Notes: a model not told the origin generated them from the letters alone. A stretch of DNA of 19,245 nt from Oscillospiraceae bacterium (GCA_017481325.1 JAFUPG010000048.1:1-19245), one strand, 5' to 3'. Positions 1 through 8,046 are shown, counted from the first letter of the stretch. Numbers and translations: made by a program.

Positions 1-16
1 CTTTCTTTTTGTACAT
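1..16 (-). CDS. Start of an unidentified gene leaving the left edge
   Basis: An ATG at 16-14 on the minus strand opens a frame reading MYKKK before the window ends. It is preceded at 24-31 by a good ribosome binding site (AAAGGTGG on the minus strand) and a TATAAT -10 box at 45-40. Only five codons are visible, so the product cannot be named. The dyad over its start region (see the operator entry) suggests a regulated, possibly self-regulated, gene; that is inference. Confidence 0.55.
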
Positions 17-72
17 AATGGCACCACCTTTACTGTGCCATTATATCATTTGAGATGTCCAATATTTCGGAC
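15..72 (-). promoter_or_regulatory. Promoter and operator-like dyads of the left-edge gene
   Basis: On the minus strand a perfect TATAAT lies at 45-40. A perfect 10-bp inverted repeat (ATAATGGCAC at 15-24 and its complement at 35-44) is separated by 10 bp and covers the -10 box, the ribosome binding site and the start codon. Centre-to-centre spacing is 20 bp, about two helix turns, as expected for a dimeric DNA-binding protein. Transcription would begin near 33, inside the dyad, so a DNA operator is more likely than an RNA hairpin. A second, imperfect 16-bp dyad (GTCC...GGAC) lies at 57-72 near the -35 region, where no good TTGACA box is seen. Confidence 0.5.
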
Positions 73-129
73 TTATACAACATTTAGGTTTGTGCTGTTT
101 TAAGCCGATAGCCTAAACCTCTGTTTGAT

Positions 130-240
130 TATTTCAAATCCTATGGTTGGAGCCGATACCTCAGTTATTAGTTATTAGTCATTAGTTATTAGCCATTCGT
201 CCTCATTCTTTCGTCCTCATTCTTTCGTCCTTCGTTATTT
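130..240 (+). repeat. Intergenic repeat: AGCCGATACCTCAGT plus TTATTAGT-rich tail
   Basis: The stretch carries AGCCGATACCTCAGTTATT (about 152-170) followed by degenerate GTTATTAGT units to about 193, then 2.4 tandem copies of a 14-bp unit (TCGTCCTCATTCTT at 197-210 and 211-224). The first part recurs at 10458-10510 and, inverted, at 10083-10135, so it is a dispersed element. The rest of 73-327 holds only a weak promoter candidate for the Clp gene. Confidence 0.65.
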
Positions 241-250
241 CGCTGATCTG

Positions 251-278
251 TTGTGATTCTTTCCCTTGGGTGTATAAA
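251..278 (+). promoter_or_regulatory. Possible promoter of the Clp ATPase gene
   Basis: TTGTGA (251-256) and TATAAA (273-278) are separated by 16 bp, about 50 bp ahead of the gene. The match is moderate. I see no CtsR heptad repeat (GGTCAAA type) and no CIRCE element nearby, so classical heat-shock control is not supported. Confidence 0.3.
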
Positions 279-327
279 AGCTTAGGGGCTTCGGCTACAA
301 TTCTTCCGTGAAAGGGAGGGAATTGTT

Positions 328-2577
328 TTGGATCAGCGCAGCATTCGCTTGGCTTACAGCCTGAGCTGTCTTTTGGGGCATAGCTACGTGGGGACGGAGC
401 ATCTGCTTTTGGCGCTGACGCTGCAGCCCGGGAGCACTGCACGACTTCTGGACAGCCAGTTGCTCTCCACCGGAGAGCTTCTCGGGCAGCTGCTGGCGCA
501 AAAGGGGCTGGGCTGTGGGAACACTCCCCTGCTCTACGGCTTTACAGGCCATGCCCAGGCCGTCCTTCGGCGCTGCGCTGAAAGCCGCTGCAGTCGGACG
601 GAGGCGCTGCTGCGGCAGGAGGATTGCGGCGCTTATGCGCTGCTGCTGCGCTGCGGCGCAGATCCTGCAGCACTGTTTACCCTTCTATGTCTGGGCGAAG
701 AGGCCCGAAAGGAGCAAAGCAAAGAAAACATGAGACTTTTAGACCAGTTTATCGTAGATCTGGTAGAGCGAGCCCAGACTGCCGACCCTATTATCGGGCG
801 TGATCGGGAGATTCGGGCGGTGCTGCAGATCCTGTCCAGAAGGCAGAAAAATAACCCCGCCCTCATCGGAGAGCCGGGGGTGGGCAAGACCGCCATTGTG
901 GAAGGGGTGGCCATGGCGCTGGCCACGGGACAGGTACCGGCTCCCCTGCGGGGCAAACGGCTGCTTTCATTGGATATGTCCGGTGTGCTGGCAGGTACCA
1001 AGTACCGGGGCGAATTCGAGGAGCGGATTCGGGATATTCTGGCAGAAGTGCGACGGGTACGGAATGTGATCCTCTTTGTGGACGAAATGCACACCCTGGT
1101 GGGTGCCGGAGCAGCGGAGGGTGCAATTGATGCTGCAAATCTGCTGAAGCCTGCCTTGGGCCGCGGGGAGCTGCAGCTCATCGGCGCCACCACCCTGACG
1201 GAGTACCGCAAATTCATCGAAAAGGATGCGGCATTGGAGCGGCGCTTCCGCACAGTGCAGATCGCCCCGGCCTCCCGGGAGGAGACATTGCGGATCTTAG
1301 AGGGGCTGCGCCCCTTTCTGGAGCAGCACCATGGCCTTGCCATCACCCGGGAGGCCATGGAGGCGGCGGTGGAGTACAGCTGCCGCTATTTGACGGACAA
1401 GTTTCTGCCGGACAAGGCGGTGGATCTGCTGGACGAAGGGGCCGCCTGCTGCCAAATGGCCGGAGATGCGTTGCCTGGAGACGAGGCCGGTCTTGCCCTG
1501 CAGGATCAGCTGCGGCAGGCAGTACGGGAGGGCGCTTACGAGAGGGCTGCAAGCCTACGGGATCGGCTGCTGAAGAAGAAGGAAGCGCCCCCCACCCAGG
1601 TGCTGGCAGCGGACATCGCCGCCGCCGTTTCCAACCGCACAGGCATTCCCATCGGCAGCTTAAGCCACGGGCAACGGGATCGGCTTCTGAAGCTGGAGGA
1701 TACCCTGAAGGAGAAGATCGTGGGACAGGACGAGGCCATTGCGGCGGTCTGTCGGGCGGTGCATCGGGGCAGAAGCGGTCTGGCAGAGGAGAGTCGTCCT
1801 GTGGCGGCACTGATGCTCACAGGCCCCACGGGCGTAGGCAAGACAGAGCTGTGCAAGTGCCTTGCCGAGGCGGTCTACGGCAGCCGTGAGGAGCTGATCC
1901 GTCTGGATATGTCGGAGTATATGGAGAAGCATGCGGTTTCCCGTCTTTTGGGTGCGCCTCCCGGCTATATTGGCCACGGAGAGGGCGGCGAGCTGACGGA
2001 GAAGGTGCGGCGCAAGCCCTATTCCCTGGTGCTGCTGGACGAGGTGGAAAAAGCCCATCGGGATATCTGCGGTATTCTTCTGCAAATTTTAGAGGATGGA
2101 GTGCTGACCGATGCCTGCGGCAAGAAGGTGGACTTCCGCAACACCCTGCTGGTCATGACCTCCAACCTGGGCAGCAGCGGCGAGATGAAGGGCGGTCTGG
2201 GCTTCGGCCAAAGCCGGGAGCGGCAGCTGAGTCGGCTGCTGCAGAACCACTTCAGTCCGGAGCTTATGGGGCGCATTGACTGCATTGCAGGCTTCTCCCC
2301 ACTGGGAGAGGAGGCGCTGGAACAAATCGCCTGTTTGCGGCTGAACGAGCTGATGCAGCGCTGCCAAAAGCTGGGGCTGAAGCTGGAGGAAACGGGAGAG
2401 CTGGGGCAATATTTTGCAAAAAAGGCCGCCAAACGACCCTCCGGCGCCCGGGCGCTGCGCAGCCTGATCCGGGAGGAGCTGGAGGCGCCCATTGCCGCTC
2501 AACTACTGCAGGAGCAGCCGCCCACAGCGGTCAACGCACAGATATGCGAGGGCAGGCTCTGCCTGTCCTACGGCTAA
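328..2577 (+). CDS. clpC: ClpC/ClpA-type AAA+ unfoldase (ATP-dependent Clp protease ATPase subunit)
   Basis: Hexameric unfoldase expected to feed proteins to ClpP in the cytoplasm. Start: TTG at 328 with AGGGAGG at 313-319. Of the 749 residues, 1 to about 125 form a Clp N-domain (LGHSYVGTEHLLLAL). The first AAA+ module has Walker A GEPGVGKT at 181-188 and Walker B ending in D252-E253. A short UVR-like middle segment lies at about 389-421, ClpC-like and without the long ClpB coiled coil. The second module has Walker A GPTGVGKT at 499-506 and LLDE at 569-572. A GLGFGQ stretch follows TSNLGSS, where ClpA/ClpC carry the [ILV]-G-[FL] ClpP-docking loop, so ClpP partnership is likely. It is shorter than typical ClpC (about 810). 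No ctsR, mcsA or mcsB lies beside it. ClpA-like naming is the alternative. Confidence 0.9.
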   Translation: MDQRSIRLAYSLSCLLGHSYVGTEHLLLALTLQPGSTARLLDSQLLSTGELLGQLLAQKGLGCGNTPLLYGFTGHAQAVLRRCAESRCSRTEALLRQEDCGAYALLLRCGADPAALFTLLCLGEEARKEQSKENMRLLDQFIVDLVERAQTADPIIGRDREIRAVLQILSRRQKNNPALIGEPGVGKTAIVEGVAMALATGQVPAPLRGKRLLSLDMSGVLAGTKYRGEFEERIRDILAEVRRVRNVILFVDEMHTLVGAGAAEGAIDAANLLKPALGRGELQLIGATTLTEYRKFIEKDAALERRFRTVQIAPASREETLRILEGLRPFLEQHHGLAITREAMEAAVEYSCRYLTDKFLPDKAVDLLDEGAACCQMAGDALPGDEAGLALQDQLRQAVREGAYERAASLRDRLLKKKEAPPTQVLAADIAAAVSNRTGIPIGSLSHGQRDRLLKLEDTLKEKIVGQDEAIAAVCRAVHRGRSGLAEESRPVAALMLTGPTGVGKTELCKCLAEAVYGSREELIRLDMSEYMEKHAVSRLLGAPPGYIGHGEGGELTEKVRRKPYSLVLLDEVEKAHRDICGILLQILEDGVLTDACGKKVDFRNTLLVMTSNLGSSGEMKGGLGFGQSRERQLSRLLQNHFSPELMGRIDCIAGFSPLGEEALEQIACLRLNELMQRCQKLGLKLEETGELGQYFAKKAAKRPSGARALRSLIREELEAPIAAQLLQEQPPTAVNAQICEGRLCLSYG

Positions 2578-2585
2578 AGGCATAT

Positions 2586-2628
2586 ATGGGCGATCCGCAG
2601 CATTTACAGCAGATCGCCCATTTTCTCT
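2586..2628 (+). terminator. Rho-independent terminator of the Clp gene
   Basis: A perfect 10-bp inverted repeat (ATGGGCGATC at 2586-2595 and its complement at 2612-2621) is followed by TTTTCTCT. The T-rich side faces the plus strand, so it mainly ends the Clp transcript. It lies just beyond the stop of the convergent permease gene and may also slow transcription from that side. Confidence 0.75.
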
Positions 2629-5329
2629 ATAGATTTTCCATGCGAATGGCGGTGATTGGGTCGTCCTTTTGGAGTTTCCGCAAAGAGTAGGCCATGGAGG
2701 CCAGCACCACGGCAAAAACACAGCCCAGTGCAATGGCCATGGCAAGCCAGGGCGGCTGCCAGAGGCGGTTGGTAATGGAGAGGGTCAGGCGGTAGATGCC
2801 GTAATCCGCACCAAGGCCAAGGGGCAACCCCCACAGCACCGAGATCCAGCCGTAGCGCAGGCACTCCAGCAAAAGCATCCGCCTCAAAGCGCCCTTTCCC
2901 ATGCCGATGCTGCGGAGCATGCCAAAATCCCGGCGGCGCAGGGCAATGTTGGTAGAGATGGTATTGAAAATATTGCACAGGCAGATCAGGCTGATGAGAA
3001 TGATGAAGCCGTAGCTGAACACATCCACCATGGTCTTCAGATTGCGGTAGTAATCCCGGTCGCTTTTGTGATCGAAATAGAGAATTCCCTGCTCGTCCAG
3101 GTACGCCAGAACGGAGGCATGATCGGAGGTATTGAGTACCAGCTCCAGTTCCTCGTCCTTCACATTCTCGGCGCAGGACAGCGGCAGCCAGAGGGCGATC
3201 TGCTGTCCGCCGAAGCTGAGATCGTCGGTGGTGCCGTAGGGCCAGCGGGAGCAGCTGCCCACGATCTGATACTGCGGTAAATCCTCCATTTGCTTCGTGC
3301 AAATGGGCTTCTCCTCCGGAGTATCGGTGACGGGGTCGTAGAGATGGTAGGAAAACGCTCCGTTTTCTCCCTTTTCAATGGCTGCATACAGCCGCTTTGC
3401 CTCCACACTGCCGCCATAGGAGAAACTCTCCATAAGCCACAGAGCCCGGCCGTTTAAAGAGGTTGGGGTCATGGAGAATTCACTCCCCAGCTCCTTCATA
3501 CCGTAGGTGTAAAGCGCCTCAGGAAACTCCTCGGGGTACAGGGAGAGGCTGTTCAACCCATCACGCAAAAGCGCTGCCTCATAGGTATAGCGGATCAGGT
3601 CGCCGTTTTCCGCCGGCAAATAGCGGTGGATTCTGGCATCGCTGATCACCGCCGGCGGAAGGGTGCTGTCCCCTTGAATATCATTTTGCCGAAGAAATGC
3701 CTCAAATTCCCCGTCCTCCAGATAGACCAGATACAGGAACTTAAAGGGGGCATATTCCCCCTCCGCCCAGAGGCTGCGATAGTCCTCCGTGCAATCCTCC
3801 TCATCCAAATAGGTCATATAGGGGCGCTGCAGCTGCACCATAGACTTTTCCACCCCGGGAAGGGCACGGATCTCCTCCACCTGCGCAGCGGTCATGCGGT
3901 AGCAGATCAAATCGAAGCTCTTGCCCCGAACCGTATCCCCGATCACGGTCTGCAGCACCTGGCTGAAGCCCGAGGCCGCCAGGAACAGCACAATGGTAAC
4001 GCTCAGACTCACCACGGTAGAGCGGTACTTGCTCTTGCTGACCTGATAATACTTCCGTGCCATAAGGCCGGAGATGCCAAAAAGGCTGCGCTTTCCCCGT
4101 GGCTTTTTGTTAGGCGCATGATAATCCCGACTCTGGCGAATGGCGGAGATGGGTGCCATTTTGGCCGCACGGCGGGCGGGGATCAGGGTCGAAAGGAGGG
4201 TGGTAAATACCGAAACCCCGGCGGCACAGAGGAAGGCAGGCGCAGAGGGCACGGCCTTCAGCATCACGCCGCTGCCCTTCACAGCGCCCAACAGATCACC
4301 CAGCAGATCCCGCAGCAGGTAGAGGGTCAGGGCAATACCGCCGTAGCCAAAAATCAGCCCCGGAGGTACTGCCAAGCCGCACAGGAGTAGCGCCTCATAA
4401 TATACACTTCGGCGCAGCTGCTTTTTGGTGGCGCCGATGCCGGAGAGCAGGCCGAACTGCTTCGTCCGCTCGGAAAGGGAGATGGAAAAGGCATTGTAGA
4501 TCAGGCTGACAGAGCCCACCATAATGATCAAAATCAGCACGGCGCAGATAGCGTAGAGAAATTGATTGTAGTTCACATATCTGCTGGTTCCGTAGAACGC
4601 CAGCAGCTCGCTGTTCAGAGAATTCACCTGCCCCAGATGGCGGTTCTGCAGGTCGAAGGCGGCTTCGGGAGGATCGGTTTTCAGGAAGAGCCTGTGCCAC
4701 AGGGCGCTCCGGGTTTCTTCCGACTTGGTGAAGAAATGGCTGCAACCCAGATTCCAATCGTCCAGATGGGGAACGCCCTCGGAGATTCCCACCAGGGTGA
4801 AGGTCTTGGTGAAGGTCTCGTCGCCGTCGGGGAGGCTGAGATCTGTCATATCCTGCGGTGGTGTGAAGCACTGCGTGACAGACAGGGTGACAGAATCGCC
4901 CAGTGACGGTTTCCCCAATGCTTCCCAGGCACTGAAGGTGAGCACAAGCTCGTTGCCGGTCTGCGGCAGGCGGCCTTCGGTCAGGCGCAGAGAGAACATG
5001 GCATAAAAGGTATCGTCACCGGCGGCTACAATGTCGGTCTCCCCGTTAGGCAGGGTGCTGTAGCCCAGAGCGGAGAGGGTGCCCAGTTGGCTGACCTCCG
5101 CTGCCTCGGCGGCAAGGTTTCGCTGCTGCTCCGTGCTGTAGTCAAAGCGGATAAAATAGTCGCCGCTGCTGTAGGCTGTGGCATCCATCAGATAGCTGCG
5201 GCTGCTGACACCCAGGGTCGTCACTGCCGTGAACAGGGCTGCGGACAGGATGATACCGATGAGGGTCACAAGGGTTCGGGTTTTGTTCTTCCACAGGGCG
5301 CTCCGGGTGAATTTGTACAGGGCCTTCAT
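2627..5329 (-). CDS. ABC transporter permease, double FtsX domain (MacB/Bce-like)
   Basis: A 900-residue membrane protein with the duplicated FtsX layout. Predicted membrane spans lie near residues 18-40, 256-279, 308-338, 363-385, 436-456, 770-792, 820-840 and 862-882. Two large extracytoplasmic regions separate them: about 41-255 and 457-769. Both halves carry the conserved cytoplasmic FtsX loop (SERTKQFGLLSGIGATKKQL near 286-305; RRRDFGMLRSIGMGKGALRR near 798-817). The start ATG overlaps the stop of the ATPase gene by 4 bp (ATGA), with GAGGTG upstream, so the two are translationally coupled. Such transporters do mechanotransmission or export, often in resistance to antimicrobial peptides or in envelope maintenance; the linked two-component system fits this, but the substrate cannot be read from sequence. 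Confidence 0.9.
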   Translation of the reverse strand: MKALYKFTRSALWKNKTRTLVTLIGIILSAALFTAVTTLGVSSRSYLMDATAYSSGDYFIRFDYSTEQQRNLAAEAAEVSQLGTLSALGYSTLPNGETDIVAAGDDTFYAMFSLRLTEGRLPQTGNELVLTFSAWEALGKPSLGDSVTLSVTQCFTPPQDMTDLSLPDGDETFTKTFTLVGISEGVPHLDDWNLGCSHFFTKSEETRSALWHRLFLKTDPPEAAFDLQNRHLGQVNSLNSELLAFYGTSRYVNYNQFLYAICAVLILIIMVGSVSLIYNAFSISLSERTKQFGLLSGIGATKKQLRRSVYYEALLLCGLAVPPGLIFGYGGIALTLYLLRDLLGDLLGAVKGSGVMLKAVPSAPAFLCAAGVSVFTTLLSTLIPARRAAKMAPISAIRQSRDYHAPNKKPRGKRSLFGISGLMARKYYQVSKSKYRSTVVSLSVTIVLFLAASGFSQVLQTVIGDTVRGKSFDLICYRMTAAQVEEIRALPGVEKSMVQLQRPYMTYLDEEDCTEDYRSLWAEGEYAPFKFLYLVYLEDGEFEAFLRQNDIQGDSTLPPAVISDARIHRYLPAENGDLIRYTYEAALLRDGLNSLSLYPEEFPEALYTYGMKELGSEFSMTPTSLNGRALWLMESFSYGGSVEAKRLYAAIEKGENGAFSYHLYDPVTDTPEEKPICTKQMEDLPQYQIVGSCSRWPYGTTDDLSFGGQQIALWLPLSCAENVKDEELELVLNTSDHASVLAYLDEQGILYFDHKSDRDYYRNLKTMVDVFSYGFIILISLICLCNIFNTISTNIALRRRDFGMLRSIGMGKGALRRMLLLECLRYGWISVLWGLPLGLGADYGIYRLTLSITNRLWQPPWLAMAIALGCVFAVVLASMAYSLRKLQKDDPITAIRMENL

Positions 5330-6006
5330 CGGATCACCTCGTCACGGGTGATGTGCCCATCCTCAATGGCGATGATCCGATCTGCCTGCAAAGCGATAGA
5401 CTCGTCGTGGGTGATAACAATGAGGGTCTGGCCGTATTTGCGGTTGCTCAGCTTCAGCAGTTCCACGATCTCCTGCGAATTCCGGGAGTCCAGATTGCCC
5501 GTGGGCTCGTCTGCCAGCACCACCGCCGGAGCGTTCATCAGCGCCCGACCGATGGACACACGCTGCTGCTGACCGCCGGAGAGCTGGTGGGGCAGATGCT
5601 TGGCCCGGTCATGGAGTTTCAGGGTGGTCATCAGATCCTCCAGCCGCTCCCGATTTATCTTTCGGCCGTCCAGCAGCACGGGAAGGGTCATATTCTCTGT
5701 CACATTCAGCACCGGGATCAGATTGTAAAACTGGTAGACCAGCCCCACCTGGCGGCGGCGGAAAATGGCCATCTGCTCCTCATTCCGGGCAAAGACATCC
5801 TGATTTTCCAGATAGACCTTACCCGATGTGGGGCGATCCACACCGCCTAAGATGTGCAAAAGCGTGGATTTTCCCGAGCCGGATGGGCCGATGATGGCTA
5901 AAAACTGTCCTTTCTCCACAGAAAAGGACACATCATCCAGGGCTCGGACTTCATTTTCGCCCTGTCCGTAATACTTGGACAGGTGCTCCACTCTTAAAAT
6001 TTCCAT
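5326..6006 (-). CDS. ABC transporter ATP-binding protein (MacB/LolD/BceA type)
   Basis: A 226-residue nucleotide-binding subunit partnering the downstream FtsX permease. Walker A GPSGSGKST is at 40-48, the Q-loop is in VYQFYNLIP near 90-98, the signature LSGGQQQR is at 142-149, Walker B VVLADE is at 162-167 and the switch histidine is H200 (ITHD). All catalytic elements are intact. An in-frame extension to 6081 exists, but the ATG at 6006 is chosen because AAAGGAGG sits at 6013-6020 and the family motif (MEILRVEHLSKYYG) starts there; the extension would run through the GTCAC box array. It overlaps the permease start by 4 bp. Confidence 0.95.
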   Translation of the reverse strand: MEILRVEHLSKYYGQGENEVRALDDVSFSVEKGQFLAIIGPSGSGKSTLLHILGGVDRPTSGKVYLENQDVFARNEEQMAIFRRRQVGLVYQFYNLIPVLNVTENMTLPVLLDGRKINRERLEDLMTTLKLHDRAKHLPHQLSGGQQQRVSIGRALMNAPAVVLADEPTGNLDSRNSQEIVELLKLSNRKYGQTLIVITHDESIALQADRIIAIEDGHITRDEVIR

Positions 6007-6023
6007 AAAATGACCTCCTTTGA

Positions 6024-6082
6024 GATCAGTATAGCGCCGTGGGGTGACAGGCAGGTGACCGCCCTGTGACAGTTTTGTCACA
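6024..6082 (-). promoter_or_regulatory. Promoter of the ABC operon with four 11-bp-spaced GTCAC boxes
   Basis: Reading on the minus strand, hexamers TGTGAC, TGTCAC, GGTCAC and TGTCAC occur with exactly 5 bp between neighbours (plus-strand positions 6077-6082, 6066-6071, 6055-6060, 6044-6049), followed after 10 bp by TATACT (6033-6028), a -10 box without a good -35. Direct hexamers with 11-bp period placed just upstream of the -10 box are the known pattern for activation by OmpR/PhoP-family regulators. The same box pair recurs at 7685-7700 ahead of the linked response regulator gene. The first box overlaps the kinase stop codon. Confidence 0.7.
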
Positions 6083-6965
6083 CAACGGTTTTGTAAAAGC
6101 GGATCTCGAATTTTGCACCTTTGGCGGTATTCATGGCACGGATGGTGCCGTTCTGGGCGGTGATGATGGTTCTGGCCAGGGCCAGACCGATGCCGTAGCC
6201 CGTGGAATGCGCTCCCTTGTAAAAACGCTCAAAAAGATGGGGCAACTCCTCCGGGGCGAAGCCCTGCCCCTCATCTTCTACGGTAATGGCGGTGTAGAGC
6301 GCCGTTTCCGCTGCGCTGACGGTGATGGTTCCGCCTGTGGGACTGTGCTCCATGCAGTTTTTCAGCACATTTCCCAGAGCCTCCGCCGTCCAGCGCAAGT
6401 CCCCCACAAAGCGCTCCTCTGCGCAGCGGAGCTCCGTGCGCTGATCCCGCAGATCCATGGGCACCGCAAGGGGCGCAAGGGCATGGTGGAGCAACTGCTG
6501 CACCGAGATCTCCTCCTGCGCCATGGTGACCGTGCCGGCATCCAGCTTGCTCAGCTTCAGCAGGGTCTCCACCAGCCAGTGGGTCTGATGGAGCAGGTTT
6601 CGCAGCTCGGCGGTCAGTTCCTGCCGTCGGGATCGGCTGAGTTCCTCTGTGGAGAGCATGGTTGCCGTCAGATTCATGGCGGTCAGGGGTGTGCGCAGCT
6701 GGTGAGAGATGTTGGCGAGAGCATCCGACAACTCTTTTTTATCGGAATGAGAACGCTCTGCAGACTCCAAAAGCCGCAGCGTCACCTTTTGCAGCTGGGT
6801 AGCCAGAATGGACAGTTCACCCTCCCGATATTGGGAGATGGGCAAGGGTGTGTCGTCATGGAGCAGACGATCCAGATCCTCGCTGAGGCGGCGCAGCTTT
6901 CGGTTGCGGCGATACAGTAGCAGCGCCCAGAGGCCAAGGCTCAAAGCAAACAGAATATAGCCCAT
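6078..6965 (-). CDS. Sensor histidine kinase, single membrane span
   Basis: A 295-residue kinase. One predicted membrane helix spans about residues 2-18 (after which comes RRNRKLRR, positive-inside), and nothing large enough for an extracytoplasmic sensor domain is present. A short linker of about 70 residues leads to the HisKA domain, with the phosphoacceptor H88 in NISHQLRTPL. The HATPase domain shows the N box (N199, N203), G1 DEGQGF (231-236), the F box near FERFY (245-249) and G2 GYGIGLALA (256-264), so it should be active. Its ATG lies 3 bp beyond the regulator stop, with GGAGGG inside the end of that gene. A kinase without its own sensor, next to an ABC module, suggests sensing through the transporter, as known for Bce-type systems; this is inference. 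Confidence 0.93.
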   Translation of the reverse strand: MGYILFALSLGLWALLLYRRNRKLRRLSEDLDRLLHDDTPLPISQYREGELSILATQLQKVTLRLLESAERSHSDKKELSDALANISHQLRTPLTAMNLTATMLSTEELSRSRRQELTAELRNLLHQTHWLVETLLKLSKLDAGTVTMAQEEISVQQLLHHALAPLAVPMDLRDQRTELRCAEERFVGDLRWTAEALGNVLKNCMEHSPTGGTITVSAAETALYTAITVEDEGQGFAPEELPHLFERFYKGAHSTGYGIGLALARTIITAQNGTIRAMNTAKGAKFEIRFYKTVV

Positions 6966-6968
6966 GCT

Positions 6969-7637
6969 TCATCCCTCCAGACGGTAACCCAGGCCACGGA
7001 CGGTTTTGATCAAGTCCGGCTGGGCGGGGTCGGTTTCGATCTTGTCCCGCAGGCGCTTGATGTAGACCGTCAGGGTATTGTCGCTGACGAAATCTCCGGC
7101 GCTGTCCCAGATTTCCTCTAACAGGCGGCTGCGGCTGAGGATTTTGCCTCGGCTGTTGAGAAATACCAACAAAAGACGGTATTCCAGAGCAGAGAGAAAC
7201 AGCTCTTCCCCGGCCTTTGTGACCGTAGCCTTCTCGGTGTCCACGGTCAGGTCACGGAGGGTGACCACTCGACGTCCCTTTCCCGTGCGGCGCAGGACAC
7301 TGCGGATGCGGCTGACCAATTCTCTTGGGCGAAAGGGCTTGGCAATATAGTCGTCAGCACCCATGTCCAGACCGGCCACCACGCTGTATTCATCACCGGA
7401 AGCGGTGAGAAAAATGACAGGAATACCCAGACGCTTCGCCTCCGCACAGACGGCAAAGCCGTTGCCCTCTGCCAGAGAGATATCCACCAGCGCCAGATCG
7501 GGCTGCGCTGCGACCATCTGTTCCAGAGCCACGGTCTGCCCCGTCGCTGTGACGGTGCAAAAGCCCTCCCCTTCCAAAAAGCTGCGAAGCATCCGAATCA
7601 GGGTCAGATCGTCTTCTACCAGCAACAGTTTTTCCAT
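6969..7637 (-). CDS. OmpR/PhoB-family response regulator
   Basis: A 222-residue two-domain transcription factor. The receiver domain (1 to about 115) has the acidic pair D9/D10, the phosphoacceptor D52 (LVDISLAEG), T78 and K100 (AKPF). The C-terminal winged helix (about 125-222) contains the recognition region TVYIKRLRDKI. It starts at the ATG at 7637 with GAGGTGA in front. It is the first gene of the regulator-kinase pair, and the box pair upstream (7685-7700) matches the array before the ABC genes, which indicates autoregulation and control of the transporter. Confidence 0.96.
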   Translation of the reverse strand: MEKLLLVEDDLTLIRMLRSFLEGEGFCTVTATGQTVALEQMVAAQPDLALVDISLAEGNGFAVCAEAKRLGIPVIFLTASGDEYSVVAGLDMGADDYIAKPFRPRELVSRIRSVLRRTGKGRRVVTLRDLTVDTEKATVTKAGEELFLSALEYRLLLVFLNSRGKILSRSRLLEEIWDSAGDFVSDNTLTVYIKRLRDKIETDPAQPDLIKTVRGLGYRLEG

Positions 7638-7684
7638 AAGATCACCTCTGAATGTATGGTATCATCTTTGAGCTCATATTTCCA

Positions 7685-7700
7685 TTACAGTTTTGTCACA
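7685..7700 (-). promoter_or_regulatory. Predicted response-regulator box pair upstream of the regulator gene
   Basis: The minus strand reads TGTGAC-AAAAC-TGTAAT, two hexamers with a 5-bp gap. This matches 15 of 16 positions with the outer two boxes of the array at 6066-6082, which points to the same binding protein. I see no strong -10/-35 pair between it and the gene; a weak TACCAT lies in between. Confidence 0.55.
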
Positions 7701-7720
7701 TTTTCCCACCAAATCCACGC

Positions 7721-7756
7721 AAAAAAATCACCCCAAGGGTGTTCCCTTGGGGTGAT
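7721..7756 (-). terminator. Terminator of the rpsF-ssb-rpsR operon
   Basis: A perfect 13-bp inverted repeat (ATCACCCCAAGGG at 7727-7739 and its complement at 7744-7756) has a 4-nt loop. On the minus strand it runs into seven Ts (7727-7721), a textbook intrinsic terminator directly after rpsR. Confidence 0.95.
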
Positions 7757-7766
7757 TGGCTTGTAC

Positions 7767-8000
7767 TTAGTCAGCAACATAGGGCAGCAGAGCGATCTGA
7801 CGTGCACGCTTGATAGCGATGGTCAGCTGACGCTGGTGAGCTGCGCAGGTACCGGTGGTACGACGGGGCAGGATCTTGCCACGCTCGGAAGTGTAGCGGC
7901 GGAGCTTGCCTGCTTCCTTGAAATCGATGGCAGTTACCTTATCGACGCAGAAGTTACATACCTTCTTACGCTTACGGGGACGAGCCTTCTCGTTAGCCAT
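7767..8000 (-). CDS. rpsR: 30S ribosomal protein S18
   Basis: A 77-residue, strongly basic protein of normal length. The CNFC pair near residue 16 and the core from [12 protein letters not shown] through [23 protein letters not shown] are typical of bacterial S18, which binds with S6 in the platform of the small subunit. It starts at the ATG at 8000 with AGGAGG upstream. It is the last gene of the S6-SSB-S18 operon, with a terminator right after it. Confidence 0.97.
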   Translation of the reverse strand: MANEKARPRKRKKVCNFCVDKVTAIDFKEAGKLRRYTSERGKILPRRTTGTCAAHQRQLTIAIKRARQIALLPYVAD

Positions 8001-8046
8001 GATGAAATCCTCCTTCTTCGATTACTCAGGTGAAAAAGTTCAGTAA

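Noticed and set aside
130..240. CRISPR array or tRNA-like feature in the repeat stretch
   Set aside because: Repeat units are short, degenerate and directly adjacent, without spacers; no cloverleaf can be drawn.
3626..4390. 254-residue plus-strand open frame inside the permease gene
   Set aside because: Antisense shadow of the FtsX permease, with no domain and no ribosome binding site.
6007..6081. N-terminal extension of the ABC ATPase to 6081
   Set aside because: The strong ribosome binding site at 6013-6020 serves the ATG at 6006, and the extension would translate the promoter and regulator boxes.
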